A stretch of 64,000 nucleotides of DNA from positions 496,001-560,000 of the forward strand of contig NZ_AODD01000002.1 in assembly GCF_000525835.1 (NCBI RefSeq), in the 5' to 3' direction. This DNA is from Listeria grandensis FSL F6-0971 (lineage in GTDB: Bacteria > Bacillota > Bacilli > Lactobacillales > Listeriaceae). Of this stretch, positions 37,626 through 47,435 are shown piece by piece (the stretch's first letter is position 1; every line of letters begins with the position of its first letter). The notes below the pieces were generated by a model. That model made no database searches. It saw only the letters and a program-made list of their open reading frames with translations, and was not told where the DNA came from. Made by a program: the position numbers and the translations under genes.

Positions 37626-38681
37626 ATGGAGGATCAACACAGATCGCGCCGCAAGGATGAACATATTACGCTTGCATATGGGCAATTTGATGAGGGGATG
37701 ACGTCGTTTGCTGATGTCAGATTTGTACCGCAGCCCATACCGCATTTTCATACAAACTCCGTTTCACTACAGACGGAATTTGCAAATCAGCGTTTCGAAT
37801 TACCATTCTATATCAATGCCATGACCGGTGGAAGTACCCGAACGAAGCAAGTCAATCAAAGCTTGGCGATTATCGCACGTGAAACTGGCATTGCGATGGC
37901 GGTTGGCTCACAATCAGCGGCATTGCAAGATCCGGATATGATCGACACCTATAGCATCGTTCGAAAGGAAAACCCGACTGGTAAAATTTTTGCAAATTTG
38001 AGCGCGAATAATTCAGTGGATAATGCTAGGAAAGCTGTAGAAATGTTGGAAGCGAATGCTTTACAAATACATATTAATGTGGCACAAGAACTCGTGATGA
38101 AAGAGGGAGACCGTGATTTCTCCAATTGGTTAGAGGCCATTCAGCAAATCGTTGCGCTACATGAATTTCCTGTGATAGTGAAAGAAGTTGGCTTTGGAAT
38201 GAGTCGCGAATTAATGGAACAATTGCAAAACGTTGGTGTGAAAACGCTGGATGTTGGTGGTAAAGGTGGAACTAATTTCGCTAAAATTGAATCAGACCGG
38301 CGTCGTGACGGAGCGTATCGGTATTTAGAAGATTGGGGCTTAACGACGGCAGAATCTCTACTTGATTGCCAAAATAGTTCCGGAGAAATACTCGCATCAG
38401 GAGGCATAAAAACACCGCTAGATATTGTGAAATGCCTGGCGTTGGGCGCTAAATCTGTTGGTATATCTGGCGTTGTCTTACATCAATTGAAAAGAACAGA
38501 TGTCGAAACAACCATCCAGATGTTACAAAATTGGCAGGGGGAGCTAAGAAGTATTATGACGCTTCTTGGCGCGAAAGGGATTCCTGAATTGGCTCAAAAA
38601 GCGATACTTATTGAAGGGGATCTAAAACATTTTGCTAAGCTGAGACATGTGCCCACCGATCATCTCGCGAATAGAACATAA
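37626..38681 (+). CDS. fni: Type 2 isopentenyl-diphosphate delta-isomerase
   Basis: 351 residues. FMN- and NADPH-dependent enzyme that interconverts IPP and DMAPP, the two substrates of IspA upstream in this window. The N-terminal RRKDEHITLAYGQ, the substrate/FMN block FYINAMTGGSTRTKQVNQSL, MAVGSQSAALQDP, VKEVGFGMSRELMEQL, LDVGGKGGTNFAKIE and ILASGGIKTPLDIVKCLALGAKSVGISG match the TIM-barrel family. ATG 37626 behind gaggagg is preferred over the in-frame start at 37602. Confidence 0.95.
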   Translation: MEDQHRSRRKDEHITLAYGQFDEGMTSFADVRFVPQPIPHFHTNSVSLQTEFANQRFELPFYINAMTGGSTRTKQVNQSLAIIARETGIAMAVGSQSAALQDPDMIDTYSIVRKENPTGKIFANLSANNSVDNARKAVEMLEANALQIHINVAQELVMKEGDRDFSNWLEAIQQIVALHEFPVIVKEVGFGMSRELMEQLQNVGVKTLDVGGKGGTNFAKIESDRRRDGAYRYLEDWGLTTAESLLDCQNSSGEILASGGIKTPLDIVKCLALGAKSVGISGVVLHQLKRTDVETTIQMLQNWQGELRSIMTLLGAKGIPELAQKAILIEGDLKHFAKLRHVPTDHLANRT

Positions 38682-38722
38682 AAAGAGAGTTGCTACCGTG
38701 ATTGGTAACAACTCTTTTCTTC
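38681..38722. terminator. Bidirectional terminator between fni and trhO
   Basis: aaaagagagttgctacc pairs with ggtaacaactctttt across a 6-nt loop, with one bulged base. A and T tracts lie on both sides. Confidence 0.85.
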
Positions 38723-38724
38723 AT

Positions 38725-39684
38725 TTATTTAGCGCTTATCGGTGTTTCGAGTGTTGCTAAACGCGCTTCTAAATCCTCTGGACTTAGTGCGTGTTTTTTG
38801 ACATATAGGTTAGCTGGGTGTGTCCGGCATTCATGCGAACAGCTGCGTAAATATTTCTCCTCATTCTCCTCTGACGCGAGGATTTGCTTATTACAATAAG
38901 GATTAGCACAGTTGATGTAGCGTTCACAAGGTGTACCATCGAAGTAGTCTTTCCCAACAATCGTATGATCCACACGGTTGATTGGAACAGCGATACGCTC
39001 ATCAAACACGTACATCATGCCATCCCAAAGGTCGCCTTTCACCTTCTCATCTTTTCCGTAGGTGGCAATACCGCCATGCAATTGAGAAACATCATCGAAA
39101 CCAGCTGTTTTCAACCAACCGGAGAATTTCTCACAGCGAATGCCGCCAGTACAATACGTCACAACTTTCTTATCTTCAAATAATTCGCGGTTCTCTTCTA
39201 CCCATTCCGGTAGATCACGGAACGTCTCGATATCTGGACGAATCGCACCACGGAAATGACCTAGATCAAATTCGTAATCATTTCTTGCATCCAGAATGAC
39301 TGTGTTCTCGTCTTTTAAAGCCTCGCGGAATTCTTCAGGTTCCATATAATTTCCCGTAATTTCTAAAGGATTGACGTCGTTTTCGAGTGAAAGGGAAACA
39401 ATTTCTGGGCGCGGACGAACGTGCATTTTTTGGAAAGCATGCTTGTCTGCCGCATCAATTTTGAATACCATGTCAGCAAAACGCGCGTCTGCGTGCATCG
39501 CCTCGATATATTTTTCCGTTTCCTCGACTGTCCCTGAAACAGTACCGTTTATGCCTTCCTCTGCTACTAAAATCCGTCCTTTCAGACCGATTTCTTTACA
39601 CATAGCGAGATGTTCGGCTACGAATTGCTCAGGATTATCAATCGTTGTGTATTTGTAATATAACAACACTTGATAGCTGCTCAT
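38725..39684 (-). CDS. trhO: TrhO, tRNA uridine-34 hydroxylase (rhodanese family)
   Basis: 319 residues. It makes 5-hydroxyuridine at tRNA position 34 using O2. An N-terminal ferredoxin-like domain ([43 protein letters not shown]) precedes a rhodanese domain with [20 protein letters not shown] and the catalytic loop [18 protein letters not shown]. The C-terminal cysteine-rich segment ([17 protein letters not shown].., CSHEC) is typical of this family. The start is ATG 39684 behind aagggtgg. Confidence 0.9.
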   Translation of the reverse strand: MSSYQVLLYYKYTTIDNPEQFVAEHLAMCKEIGLKGRILVAEEGINGTVSGTVEETEKYIEAMHADARFADMVFKIDAADKHAFQKMHVRPRPEIVSLSLENDVNPLEITGNYMEPEEFREALKDENTVILDARNDYEFDLGHFRGAIRPDIETFRDLPEWVEENRELFEDKKVVTYCTGGIRCEKFSGWLKTAGFDDVSQLHGGIATYGKDEKVKGDLWDGMMYVFDERIAVPINRVDHTIVGKDYFDGTPCERYINCANPYCNKQILASEENEEKYLRSCSHECRTHPANLYVKKHALSPEDLEARLATLETPISAK

Positions 39685-39894
39685 GTTCTAACCACCCTTA
39701 ATTATTTTTTATTGGAAAAATGAATTTCCTAGTTTGCGCATTGTCTATGATACTATATTTATAGCCAATGATGCAAGAGGCAATACATTAACTTTCCATC
39801 TGAATAGTTCAATTTATGAAATAATTATTTAACCGACTACTATAATATGATATAATTTATAGTAGAGAAAAAATCGTATGGGAGTGGATAGCTT

Positions 39895-40814
39895 TTGCAA
39901 TCAGTAGAAACTGCGTTAGAAGAGACGGTAGTACAAGAGGTATTTGTAAAAAAAACGCAACAAAACAAAAATGGCTGATCTATAAAATTCTGATGATCAC
40001 GCTAGGTGCTATTTTGATGGGGGTTGGATTAGAGTTATTTCTAGTTAATAATCGCATTCTGGATGGAGGAATTGTCGGTATTTCCATCATTATTTCCCAG
40101 CTAACGCCAGCGCCACTAGGTGTTTTAACATTTGTTCTTAATATCCCGTTCTTCATCATCGGCTATCGTAAAATAGGGAAGAGTTTTGCACTTTTCACAC
40201 TATATGGTATTGCCGTGATGTCGACTGTAACGCTTATATTACACGATTTAGAACCAGTAACAGATGATTTATTGCTCGCAACTGTTTTTGGTGGGGTTAC
40301 TTTGGGACTGGGCGTAGGTATCGTAATTCGTAATGGTGGGGCGCTAGATGGTACAGAAATCGTATCGATTATTATCAATGGCAAAACACCTTTTTCTACC
40401 GGCCAAATTATTATGGCAATCAATATCGTGATTTTCCTTGTTGCAGGGTTAGTTTTCAACTGGGATCGCGCGATGTATTCCCTAATCACGTATTTCCTAG
40501 CCTACAAGGTAATTGACATTGTCATAAGTGGTTTAGATGAATCGAAAAGTGCTTTTATTATTAGCCAACACTACGAAAAAATTGGTGCCGAAATCGTCGA
40601 TCAACTCGGAAAAGGTGTGACGTACATTGATGCATCAGGTGGTTATTCGGGTGATATAAAAAAAGTAGTTTTCGTTATTATCTCCCGCTTTGAAGAACCC
40701 AAACTAATTTCCATTTTGGACGACATTGACCCGGAGGCTTTCTTGGCCGTTGGGAATAATATGTCAGAAGTTCGTGGTGGCAAAATGATGAATAAGAAAA
40801 CGCCGCATTTATGA
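39895..40814 (+). CDS. YitT-family membrane protein (DUF161/DUF2179), frameshift near start
   Basis: About 306 residues if repaired. Five or so transmembrane helices (for example ILMITLGAILMGVGLELFLV, PLGVLTFVLNIPFFIIGY, LLATVFGGVTLGLGVGIVI, IIMAINIVIFLVAGLVF) are followed by a cytoplasmic DUF2179 domain (SKSAFIISQHYEKIGAEIVDQLGKGVTYIDASGGYSGD). The start is TTG 39895 behind gggagtgg. The first 25 residues then lose frame at the A5 run 39967-39971; one more A gives QNKKWLIYKILM. Function in Listeria is unknown; homologues are thought to be transporters or ligand sensors. Confidence 0.8.
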
Positions 40815-40956
40815 TGTGAAAAAAGATGTTTCCGAACAAGGGAATGTCTTTTTTACGTATAAGAACGTATTTTCGCATTTCGTACTAAAGGTGGAGGTTT
40901 ATCCATCAATTTTATGTTATAATGAGTGGGATTTAAAAATAGATAGGGTGGGGAAT

Positions 40957-43241
40957 TTGGCAAATCAAACAAAGAAAAAAATCATCTACGCTCGAAAAAA
41001 ACGAACGAGAAAAGAAAAAGCAAACAAACGAAATCATACTCCTTTGAGATAAGTGGCGTGATCATTGCTGGTCTTAGCTTAATCGGTATTTTTAATCTGG
41101 GCTTTATTGGGCGACTTGCCTATGCGCTAGGCGAGTTTATCGCAGGGGACTTAGCGATCGCCCTCCTTATTGGATTGGCCATTCTTGGTATTTATTTTAT
41201 CTTTAAAGGGGAATTCCCGCCTCTATTCACGAAACGCTTAAACGGTTGCTATTTAATATTTCTTGGCTTTTTGACGTTTTTTCAAATGTGGTATGTAACA
41301 CATGTACTCGCAGATGGAGCGCCGATTTTTAGCACGATGTGGAAGCTACTCATTGAAAACCTGGGGCATCCGAGTCAAATCGATCAAGTTGGCGGTGGCA
41401 TTATTGGTTCGGGAATTGTTACCGTTACATATTTTCTAATAGACCGTATTGGCACCAATATTATCGCGACAATGCTTGTGATTTATGGATTATCTTTGTT
41501 GACAGGAATCCCTCTAAAAACAGCCTATACAAAAGTAGTCGCCGTTTTGCATCCCCTCTTTGATAAAATGGATCGTCTTTTTGAAAAGGGCAAGAAGCGG
41601 AAGGTAAAGCCAAAGAAAACAGTGAAACCAAAACCAAATGTAAAAGAAGCTGAGCCGATTCTTGAAGTGGCAGAAGAGCCAGTGGAACCGAAATTACCGC
41701 CGATCATCTCTAACTTTCAGAAAGCACAAGAAACCGCTAAAAAAGAAGTGAAGTTAGAATCTACACAAGATGACGAAGCACCGCCGATCACTTTTCAGCA
41801 GGAATCTTTTGAGAATGAGATCTATCAGTTGCCACCAATCGATTTGTTAACACCAGCAGAACCGACTGATCAGAGTAAAGAGTACGACCAAATTAAGGCG
41901 AATGCGCAGAAGTTAGAATCGACATTTGAAAGTTTTGGTGTCAAAGCCAAGATCACGCAAGTCCACCTAGGTCCAGCGGTTACAAAATACGAAGTACAGC
42001 CATCTGTGGGCGTAAAAGTAAGCAAGATTGTTGGCTTGAGTGATGATATCGCTCTTGCTCTTGCTGCTAAAGACATCCGTATCGAAGCACCGATTCCAGG
42101 GAAATCAGCCATTGGCATTGAGGTCGCTAACCAAACCGTCGCGATGGTAGCACTTCGTGAAGTGTTGGAAAACAATCCGAATGATCGACCAGACGAGAAG
42201 CTACAAATTGCCTTAGGGCGTGATATTTCTGGAGATGCGATCGTTGCTAATCTTGATAAAATGCCGCATATGCTTGTCGCTGGGGCAACAGGAAGTGGGA
42301 AATCTGTCTGTATCAACGGCATCATCACAAGCATCCTATTACGCGCCAAACCACATGAAGTAAAAATGATGATGATCGATCCGAAAATGGTAGAGTTAAA
42401 CGTCTACAACGGTATTCCGCACTTACTTGCGCCGGTTGTGACCAATCCGAAGAAAGCAGCACAAGCCTTGCAAAAAGTAGTGTCAGAGATGGAGCGTCGT
42501 TACGATTTATTCTCTCATACTGGGACACGAAACATGGCTGGCTATAATGCGCATGTACGTCAACAGAATGAGCAAAATGAAGCAAAACAGGCCGAGTTGC
42601 CGTTTATTGTGGTCATCGTTGACGAGTTGGCCGACCTGATGATGGTTGCCTCAAATGATGTGGAAGATGCGATCACACGATTAGCGCAAATGGCGCGTGC
42701 GGCAGGAATACACCTTATTATTGCGACACAACGCCCGTCTGTTGATGTCATCACGGGGGTCATCAAAGCCAATATCCCGTCTCGAATTGCTTTTGCCGTC
42801 TCGAGTTCGATTGACTCTCGAACTATTTTGGATATGGGAGGCGCTGAGAAGTTGCTTGGTCGTGGGGATATGCTGTTTCTCCCTGTGGGCTCTAGCAAAC
42901 CTGTGCGAATTCAAGGAGCGTTCCTATCAGACCAAGAAGTCGAAGATATTGTTTCGTTCGTTGTTGCCCAACAAAAAGCACAGTATAACGAAGATATGAT
43001 TCCTGATGAAGTACCAGATGTAGATATAGACGCAGAGGATGAACTGTACAACGAAGCCGTAGAGCTCGTACGCGACATGCAAACCGCATCGGTTTCCATG
43101 TTACAACGCAAATTCCGTATTGGTTACAATCGCGCAGCTCGAATCATCGATGAAATGGAACAGCGAGGCGTTGTTGGTCCACACGAGGGTAGTAAACCTC
43201 GCCGCGTGAATATTAGTGATATACCGGAATACGAAGAATAA
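40957..43241 (+). CDS. ftsK: FtsK/SpoIIIE DNA translocase, frameshift near start
   Basis: About 761 residues if repaired. It pumps chromosomal DNA across the division septum. The order is a basic N-terminal tail, four transmembrane helices (residues about 30-165), a Lys/Pro/Glu-rich linker, then the RecA-like motor with Walker [22 protein letters not shown] and Walker [18 protein letters not shown], and a C-terminal gamma winged helix ([45 protein letters not shown]) that reads KOPS/SRS polarity sites. The start is TTG 40957 behind gggtgggg. The frame is lost near 41028-41034; adding one base gives [18 protein letters not shown]. Confidence 0.92.
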
Positions 43242-43251
43242 CTTTCCAAAC

Positions 43252-43290
43252 AAAAAACGTAAAGCACAGAAATGGCGCCTTACGTTTTTT
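43252..43290. terminator. Bidirectional terminator after ftsK
   Basis: aaaaaacgtaa (43252-43262) pairs with ttacgtttttt (43280-43290). It lies between the convergent ftsK and ComER-like genes. Confidence 0.85.
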
Positions 43291-43302
43291 ATTTTCTTCT
43301 TT

Positions 43303-44136
43303 TTAAAATAACGTTTTGATCTGATCTTTAATTTCTTTATGGTGATCGTCGTATTTTCGTTCGGTTCGTTCGAGTAATTCGTCAAAAAACGCAGGCAGCT
43401 TGTCTTCACTAAGCGCTACACCTTCAGCTGTAATCCCGCCTTTTGTTGCTACACGCTTAATTAATGAATGAAATGTATAGTCCTGCTCGGCCAATAGTTT
43501 AGATGTTCCAGCTAAGGAATTGCTAATCATTTGAAAAACTTCTGCTTCCGTTAAGTCAGACTTACGAACGGCCGCCTGAACAAATTGTTCAAAGATAGCA
43601 GCAATGAAACCTGGCGATGAACTCGTCAAATCACTAGCCAAATCAATATCCTCCTCCGCTACTTCGATGACAGAACTAAATGCCCCAAGCGCGTCATTCA
43701 ACCACGTTTGGTTTGCCTCGGAAACAGATGCGTCATGATTAACTAAACTTGTTCCAATCCCAACAGATGTGGTTAATGAAGGGATTAATTTACTATACTG
43801 TGCATCCGTCGTGACATGCTTCAAATCATTGATAGATACCCCTGCAGCAATTGAAATTACATGCTTGTTGCTAGAAAGTGCCTGCTTATTTTCTAAGAGA
43901 ACAGGCAAAACACCCAAGGGTAAAACGCAAAGAAACGTATGCACTGCTTGTTCAAATACTTCTTGACTCGTTTTGGCAATCGTCACATCGGGGAATACCT
44001 CATGAATATCTTTCAATTTTTCATTTTCTGACCGCGTGTATACAATTATTTCTGAAGGTGCCAGATCCGTATGCGCTAAAAACTGCCGCGTCAATAAATC
44101 TGCCATACTGCCATACCCAATAAAACCAACTTTCAT
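43303..44136 (-). CDS. ProC-superfamily oxidoreductase (ComER-like)
   Basis: 277 residues. The N-terminal Rossmann motif is MKVGFIGYGSMADLLTRQF. The C-terminal helical dimerisation domain has SSSPGFIAAIFEQFVQAAVRKSDLTEAEVFQMISNSLAGTSKLL and ATKGGITAEGVALSEDKLPAFF. The fold is that of pyrroline-5-carboxylate reductase. The divergence and spacing resemble ComER of B. subtilis, a ProC relative of unclear activity. ATG 44136 is chosen because it starts the coenzyme motif; the frame is open to 44220 and no strong Shine-Dalgarno decides it. Confidence 0.8.
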   Translation of the reverse strand: MKVGFIGYGSMADLLTRQFLAHTDLAPSEIIVYTRSENEKLKDIHEVFPDVTIAKTSQEVFEQAVHTFLCVLPLGVLPVLLENKQALSSNKHVISIAAGVSINDLKHVTTDAQYSKLIPSLTTSVGIGTSLVNHDASVSEANQTWLNDALGAFSSVIEVAEEDIDLASDLTSSSPGFIAAIFEQFVQAAVRKSDLTEAEVFQMISNSLAGTSKLLAEQDYTFHSLIKRVATKGGITAEGVALSEDKLPAFFDELLERTERKYDDHHKEIKDQIKTLF

Positions 44137-44243
44137 GATAACCATCTCGTCTCTATTCAAAATTATGCTACCATTTGAAGCACATATACCTATTATGCTG
44201 ATCTTTGACTTCACTTGCAAGCCATTTACTCTAAAAAAGAATT

Positions 44244-44269
44244 AATATTCAGAATATATTTTGAATATT
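44244..44269. promoter_or_regulatory. CodY-box-like operator upstream of tcsA
   Basis: AATATTCAGAATATA (44244-44258) matches the CodY consensus AATTTTCWGAAAATT at 12 of 15 positions. It is part of a larger dyad, AATATTC (44244-44250) and GAATATT (44263-44269). It lies in the 315-nt divergent gap between the ComER-like gene and tcsA. In B. subtilis the homologous nupNOPQ operon is CodY-repressed, which makes the site plausible. Confidence 0.45.
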
Positions 44270-44451
44270 TACTTTGAGCTTCGATATTTATTTATTTTAC
44301 ATTCCGTGGTATATTAAAAAGAGTTACAGTATCCGTTTTCAAAGAGGACTTTTAGATACGCAAAAGGGGAACATATACCATACATATTTTCTAATCGTTC
44401 GCATTTGGGGTGCTAATAACTATAATTTTATCTCTCGGGAGGGGTTTTAAG

Positions 44452-45519
44452 GTGAAAAAGCGTACATTTGCTTTAGCACTATCCATGATTTTAGCAACAG
44501 GCGTTGTGCTTGGGGCGTGTGGATCATCAGATGACAGTAAGAAGAGCAGTGGCGACAGTGATAAATTTACTGTAGCAATGGTAACAGATACTGGTGGGGT
44601 AGATGACCGTTCATTTAACCAATCAGCATGGGAAGGTTTGCAAAAGTTCGGTAAAGCTAACGGCCTTGAAAAAGGAACAGATGGCTATAACTACTTGCAG
44701 TCCGCTTCTGAAGCAGATTTCAAAACCAACCTGAATACAGCAGTCCGCAGTGGCTATGACCTTATTTATGGTATTGGCTACAAACTAAAAGACGCTATTG
44801 AAGACGTTTCAAAACAAAAACCAAAAAACAAATTTGCACTTGTTGATGATACGATTACAGATCGCGACAATGTTGTAAGTATCGGATTTGCGGACCAAGA
44901 TGGTTCATTCCTTGTTGGTGTTGTTGCCGGTTTAACGACTAAAACAAACAAAGTTGGATTTGTCGGTGGTGTAAAAGGCGCTGTTATCGATCGCTTTGAA
45001 GCTGGATTCACAGAAGGCGTGAAAGCCGTGAACCCGAAAGCAGAAGTAAAAGTGCAATACGCAAATGATTTCGCAAAAGCAGATAAAGGCCAACAAATTG
45101 CAGCTGGTATGTACAATGGTGGCGTAGATATTATTTTCCACGCAGCTGGTGCAACTGGTAACGGTGTGTTTGCTGAAGCGAAAAACTTGAAGAAAAAAGA
45201 TCCTGCACGTGCTGTATGGGTAATCGGTGTTGACCGTGACCAGTGGGACGAAGGAGCTGTCACAGCAAATGATGGTAAAGAGTACAACGTAACATTAACA
45301 TCTGAAATCAAACGTGTAGACATTGCAGTGGATGATTTGGCGACACGTACAAAAGCTGGCGACTTCCCTGGTGGCGAGAAAATCGAATACGGTCTTGATA
45401 AAAATGCCGTAGGTCTTTCTTCAAGTCAAGATAACCTAAGCAAAGAAGTCTTAGCAAAAGTAGATGAATACAAGCAAAAAATCATTAACGGTGACATCAA
45501 AGTTCCACAAAAACCTTGA
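44452..45519 (+). CDS. tcsA: TcsA, BMP-family nucleoside-binding lipoprotein
   Basis: 355 residues. Substrate-binding lipoprotein of the downstream ABC importer, known in L. monocytogenes as CD4+ T-cell-stimulating antigen. The signal peptide KKRTFALALSMILATGVVLGAC has the lipobox VLGAC, so it is anchored outside the membrane. The mature part has the BMP signature FTVAMVTDTGGVDDRSFNQSAWEGLQKF. The start is GTG 44452 behind ggagggg. A terminator separates it from the ATPase gene, so read-through or a second promoter must set their ratio. The B. subtilis counterpart NupN binds guanosine. Confidence 0.92.
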   Translation: MKKRTFALALSMILATGVVLGACGSSDDSKKSSGDSDKFTVAMVTDTGGVDDRSFNQSAWEGLQKFGKANGLEKGTDGYNYLQSASEADFKTNLNTAVRSGYDLIYGIGYKLKDAIEDVSKQKPKNKFALVDDTITDRDNVVSIGFADQDGSFLVGVVAGLTTKTNKVGFVGGVKGAVIDRFEAGFTEGVKAVNPKAEVKVQYANDFAKADKGQQIAAGMYNGGVDIIFHAAGATGNGVFAEAKNLKKKDPARAVWVIGVDRDQWDEGAVTANDGKEYNVTLTSEIKRVDIAVDDLATRTKAGDFPGGEKIEYGLDKNAVGLSSSQDNLSKEVLAKVDEYKQKIINGDIKVPQKP

Positions 45520-45535
45520 TAAAACGTTAAAAGAT

Positions 45536-45566
45536 AAAAACCGGTTTCTCAACCGGTTTTTATTTT
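45536..45566 (+). terminator. Terminator after tcsA
   Basis: aaaaaccggtt (45536-45546) pairs perfectly with aaccggttttt (45551-45561) around a tctc-type loop, followed by more Ts. Confidence 0.9.
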
Positions 45567-45606
45567 TCATTAATGATCGGAGGATGTTTTTATTTTTTGT
45601 TCGTAT

Positions 45607-45620
45607 TGTAAGCGGTTTAA
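45607..45620 (+). promoter_or_regulatory. cre-like site (CcpA)
   Basis: TGTAAGCGGTTTAA matches the cre consensus TGWAANCGNTNWCA at 13 of 14 positions. It lies between the tcsA terminator and the ABC ATPase gene. Confidence 0.45.
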
Positions 45621-45825
45621 CCTATTAAGCGTTGGATTATATTCTCTAATCGTAGGTCAAAAAGCATATTTTTATAAAATAACGTCTATTTTTACGCTTT
45701 TTTTATAAAAATGAATTGCAATACGGAGCGTTTCGAAATAGAATAAGGTGAAGACTTTTTTGGAAGACTACATATCGCACTTTATTTGTCATCAAAAGGG
45801 AACTATTTTGCATAAACTTAGCGCT

Positions 45826-45841
45826 TGTAAAACGGTTTACA
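45826..45841 (+). promoter_or_regulatory. Dyad TGTAAA-N4-TTTACA upstream of the ABC ATPase
   Basis: A 16-nt dyad with 6-bp arms, about 60 nt before the start codon. It resembles a cre site, but with a 4-nt rather than a 2-nt centre. The remaining 380-nt gap (45520-45899) shows no gene. Confidence 0.35.
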
Positions 45842-45899
45842 TCAAAAAAGAAATCAATCCATTCAATGGATATTTGTTATTAGTAAAGGGAGTGAGACA

Positions 45900-47435
45900 G
45901 TGGATTATGTTATTGAAATGTTAGGGATCAGAAAGGAATTTTCTGGGTTTGTAGCAAACGATAACATCACCTTGCAACTCAAGCGTGGCGAAATTCACGC
46001 GCTGCTAGGTGAGAACGGTGCTGGGAAATCAACACTGATGAATGTTTTGTTCGGACTTTATGAACCAGATGGTGGCGAAATTCGCGTCAATGGCAAAACG
46101 GAGCTAATTCATAGTCCTAATAAGGCCAACGATCTCGGAATCGGCATGGTGCATCAACATTTTATGCTTGTCGATAAATTTACCGTAGCTGAGAATATTA
46201 TTTTGGGGAAAGAGCCTAGTAAGTTTGGCGTCATCGAGAAGAAAAAAGCGCTGGAAGAAATACAAGCTATCTCAGATCGCTACGGCTTGAAAGTAGACCC
46301 CAATGCTAAAATTAGTGACATCTCGATTGGTATGCAACAACGTGTGGAAATTTTGAAAACATTGTATCGCGGGGCAGATATTCTTATTTTTGATGAACCG
46401 ACGGCCGTGCTGACGCCACAAGAAATTAAAGAATTAATCTCGATTATGCGTACGCTAATTAAAGAGGGCAAGTCGATTATCCTGATTACTCATAAATTAA
46501 AAGAAATCATGGACGTGTGCGATCGCGTAACGGTTATCCGGCGCGGTAAAGGGATGGGAACTGTGAATGTTCCTGAAACAAGTCCACAAGCACTAGCCAA
46601 TCTCATGGTTGGACGCGAAGTCGTTTTTACTACCGTGAAGACACCTGCCAGTCCAGGAAAAGATGTGCTGGAAGTGAAGGACCTTGTTGTGAAAGAAAGT
46701 CGTGGCGTGGAGAGCGTTCGTGGATTGAACCTCACCGTTCGAGCTGGTGAAATCGTCGGTATTGCTGGGGTAGATGGTAACGGCCAAAGCGAGCTTATTC
46801 AAGCGATTTCGGGGCTGACAAAAGCAACGACGGGCTCGATTTTGCTAAAAGGCGAACACATTGAAAACAAAAAACCACGCCGTATTACCGAAGCTGGGTT
46901 GGGACATATTCCTGAGGATCGCCATAAACATGGACTCGTTCTAGAGATGTCACTCGGTGAAAATATTGCATTACAAACCTACTACAAAAAACCAATTTCG
47001 AATAAAGGTTTCTTAAATCATAAGGAAATGTACGATTTCGCGCGTAAACTAATTGAAGAATATGATGTGCGTACAAGTAGTGAATACGTTGCGGCGAAAG
47101 CACTTTCTGGTGGAAATCAGCAAAAAGCGATTATCGCGCGTGAAATTAGCCGTGACCCAGATTTCCTGATTGCGGCACAGCCGACGCGTGGACTTGATGT
47201 TGGTGCGATTGAGTTTATTCATCGTCGTTTAATTGAGCAACGTGACGAGGGCAAAGCTATTTTGCTGATGTCTTTTGAGCTTGATGAAATTTTAAATGTG
47301 AGTGACCGAATCGCGGTTATTTATGAAGGTAAGATTGTGGCTATTGTGAAACCTGAGGAAACAACCGAGCAAGAACTTGGTCTACTGATGGCCGGATCAT
47401 CTAAAGGGGAAACGGGGGAGAAAACGCATGTCTAA
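45900..47435 (+). CDS. Nucleoside ABC importer, double ATPase subunit (NupO-like)
   Basis: 511 residues with two ATP-binding domains. The first has Walker A LLGENGAGKSTLMNVLFGL, a signature region ISDISIGMQQRVEILKTL and Walker B DILIFDEPTAVLTP. The second is degenerate: GIAGVDGNGQSELIQAISGL, LSGGNQQKAIIAREISRDPDFLIAAQPTRGLDVGAI, as usual for the sugar/nucleoside (CUT2-like) class. The start is GTG 45900 behind aaaggga. It overlaps the next permease gene by 8 nt. With TcsA and the two permeases it makes up a purine nucleoside uptake system. Confidence 0.9.
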   Translation: MDYVIEMLGIRKEFSGFVANDNITLQLKRGEIHALLGENGAGKSTLMNVLFGLYEPDGGEIRVNGKTELIHSPNKANDLGIGMVHQHFMLVDKFTVAENIILGKEPSKFGVIEKKKALEEIQAISDRYGLKVDPNAKISDISIGMQQRVEILKTLYRGADILIFDEPTAVLTPQEIKELISIMRTLIKEGKSIILITHKLKEIMDVCDRVTVIRRGKGMGTVNVPETSPQALANLMVGREVVFTTVKTPASPGKDVLEVKDLVVKESRGVESVRGLNLTVRAGEIVGIAGVDGNGQSELIQAISGLTKATTGSILLKGEHIENKKPRRITEAGLGHIPEDRHKHGLVLEMSLGENIALQTYYKKPISNKGFLNHKEMYDFARKLIEEYDVRTSSEYVAAKALSGGNQQKAIIAREISRDPDFLIAAQPTRGLDVGAIEFIHRRLIEQRDEGKAILLMSFELDEILNVSDRIAVIYEGKIVAIVKPEETTEQELGLLMAGSSKGETGEKTHV

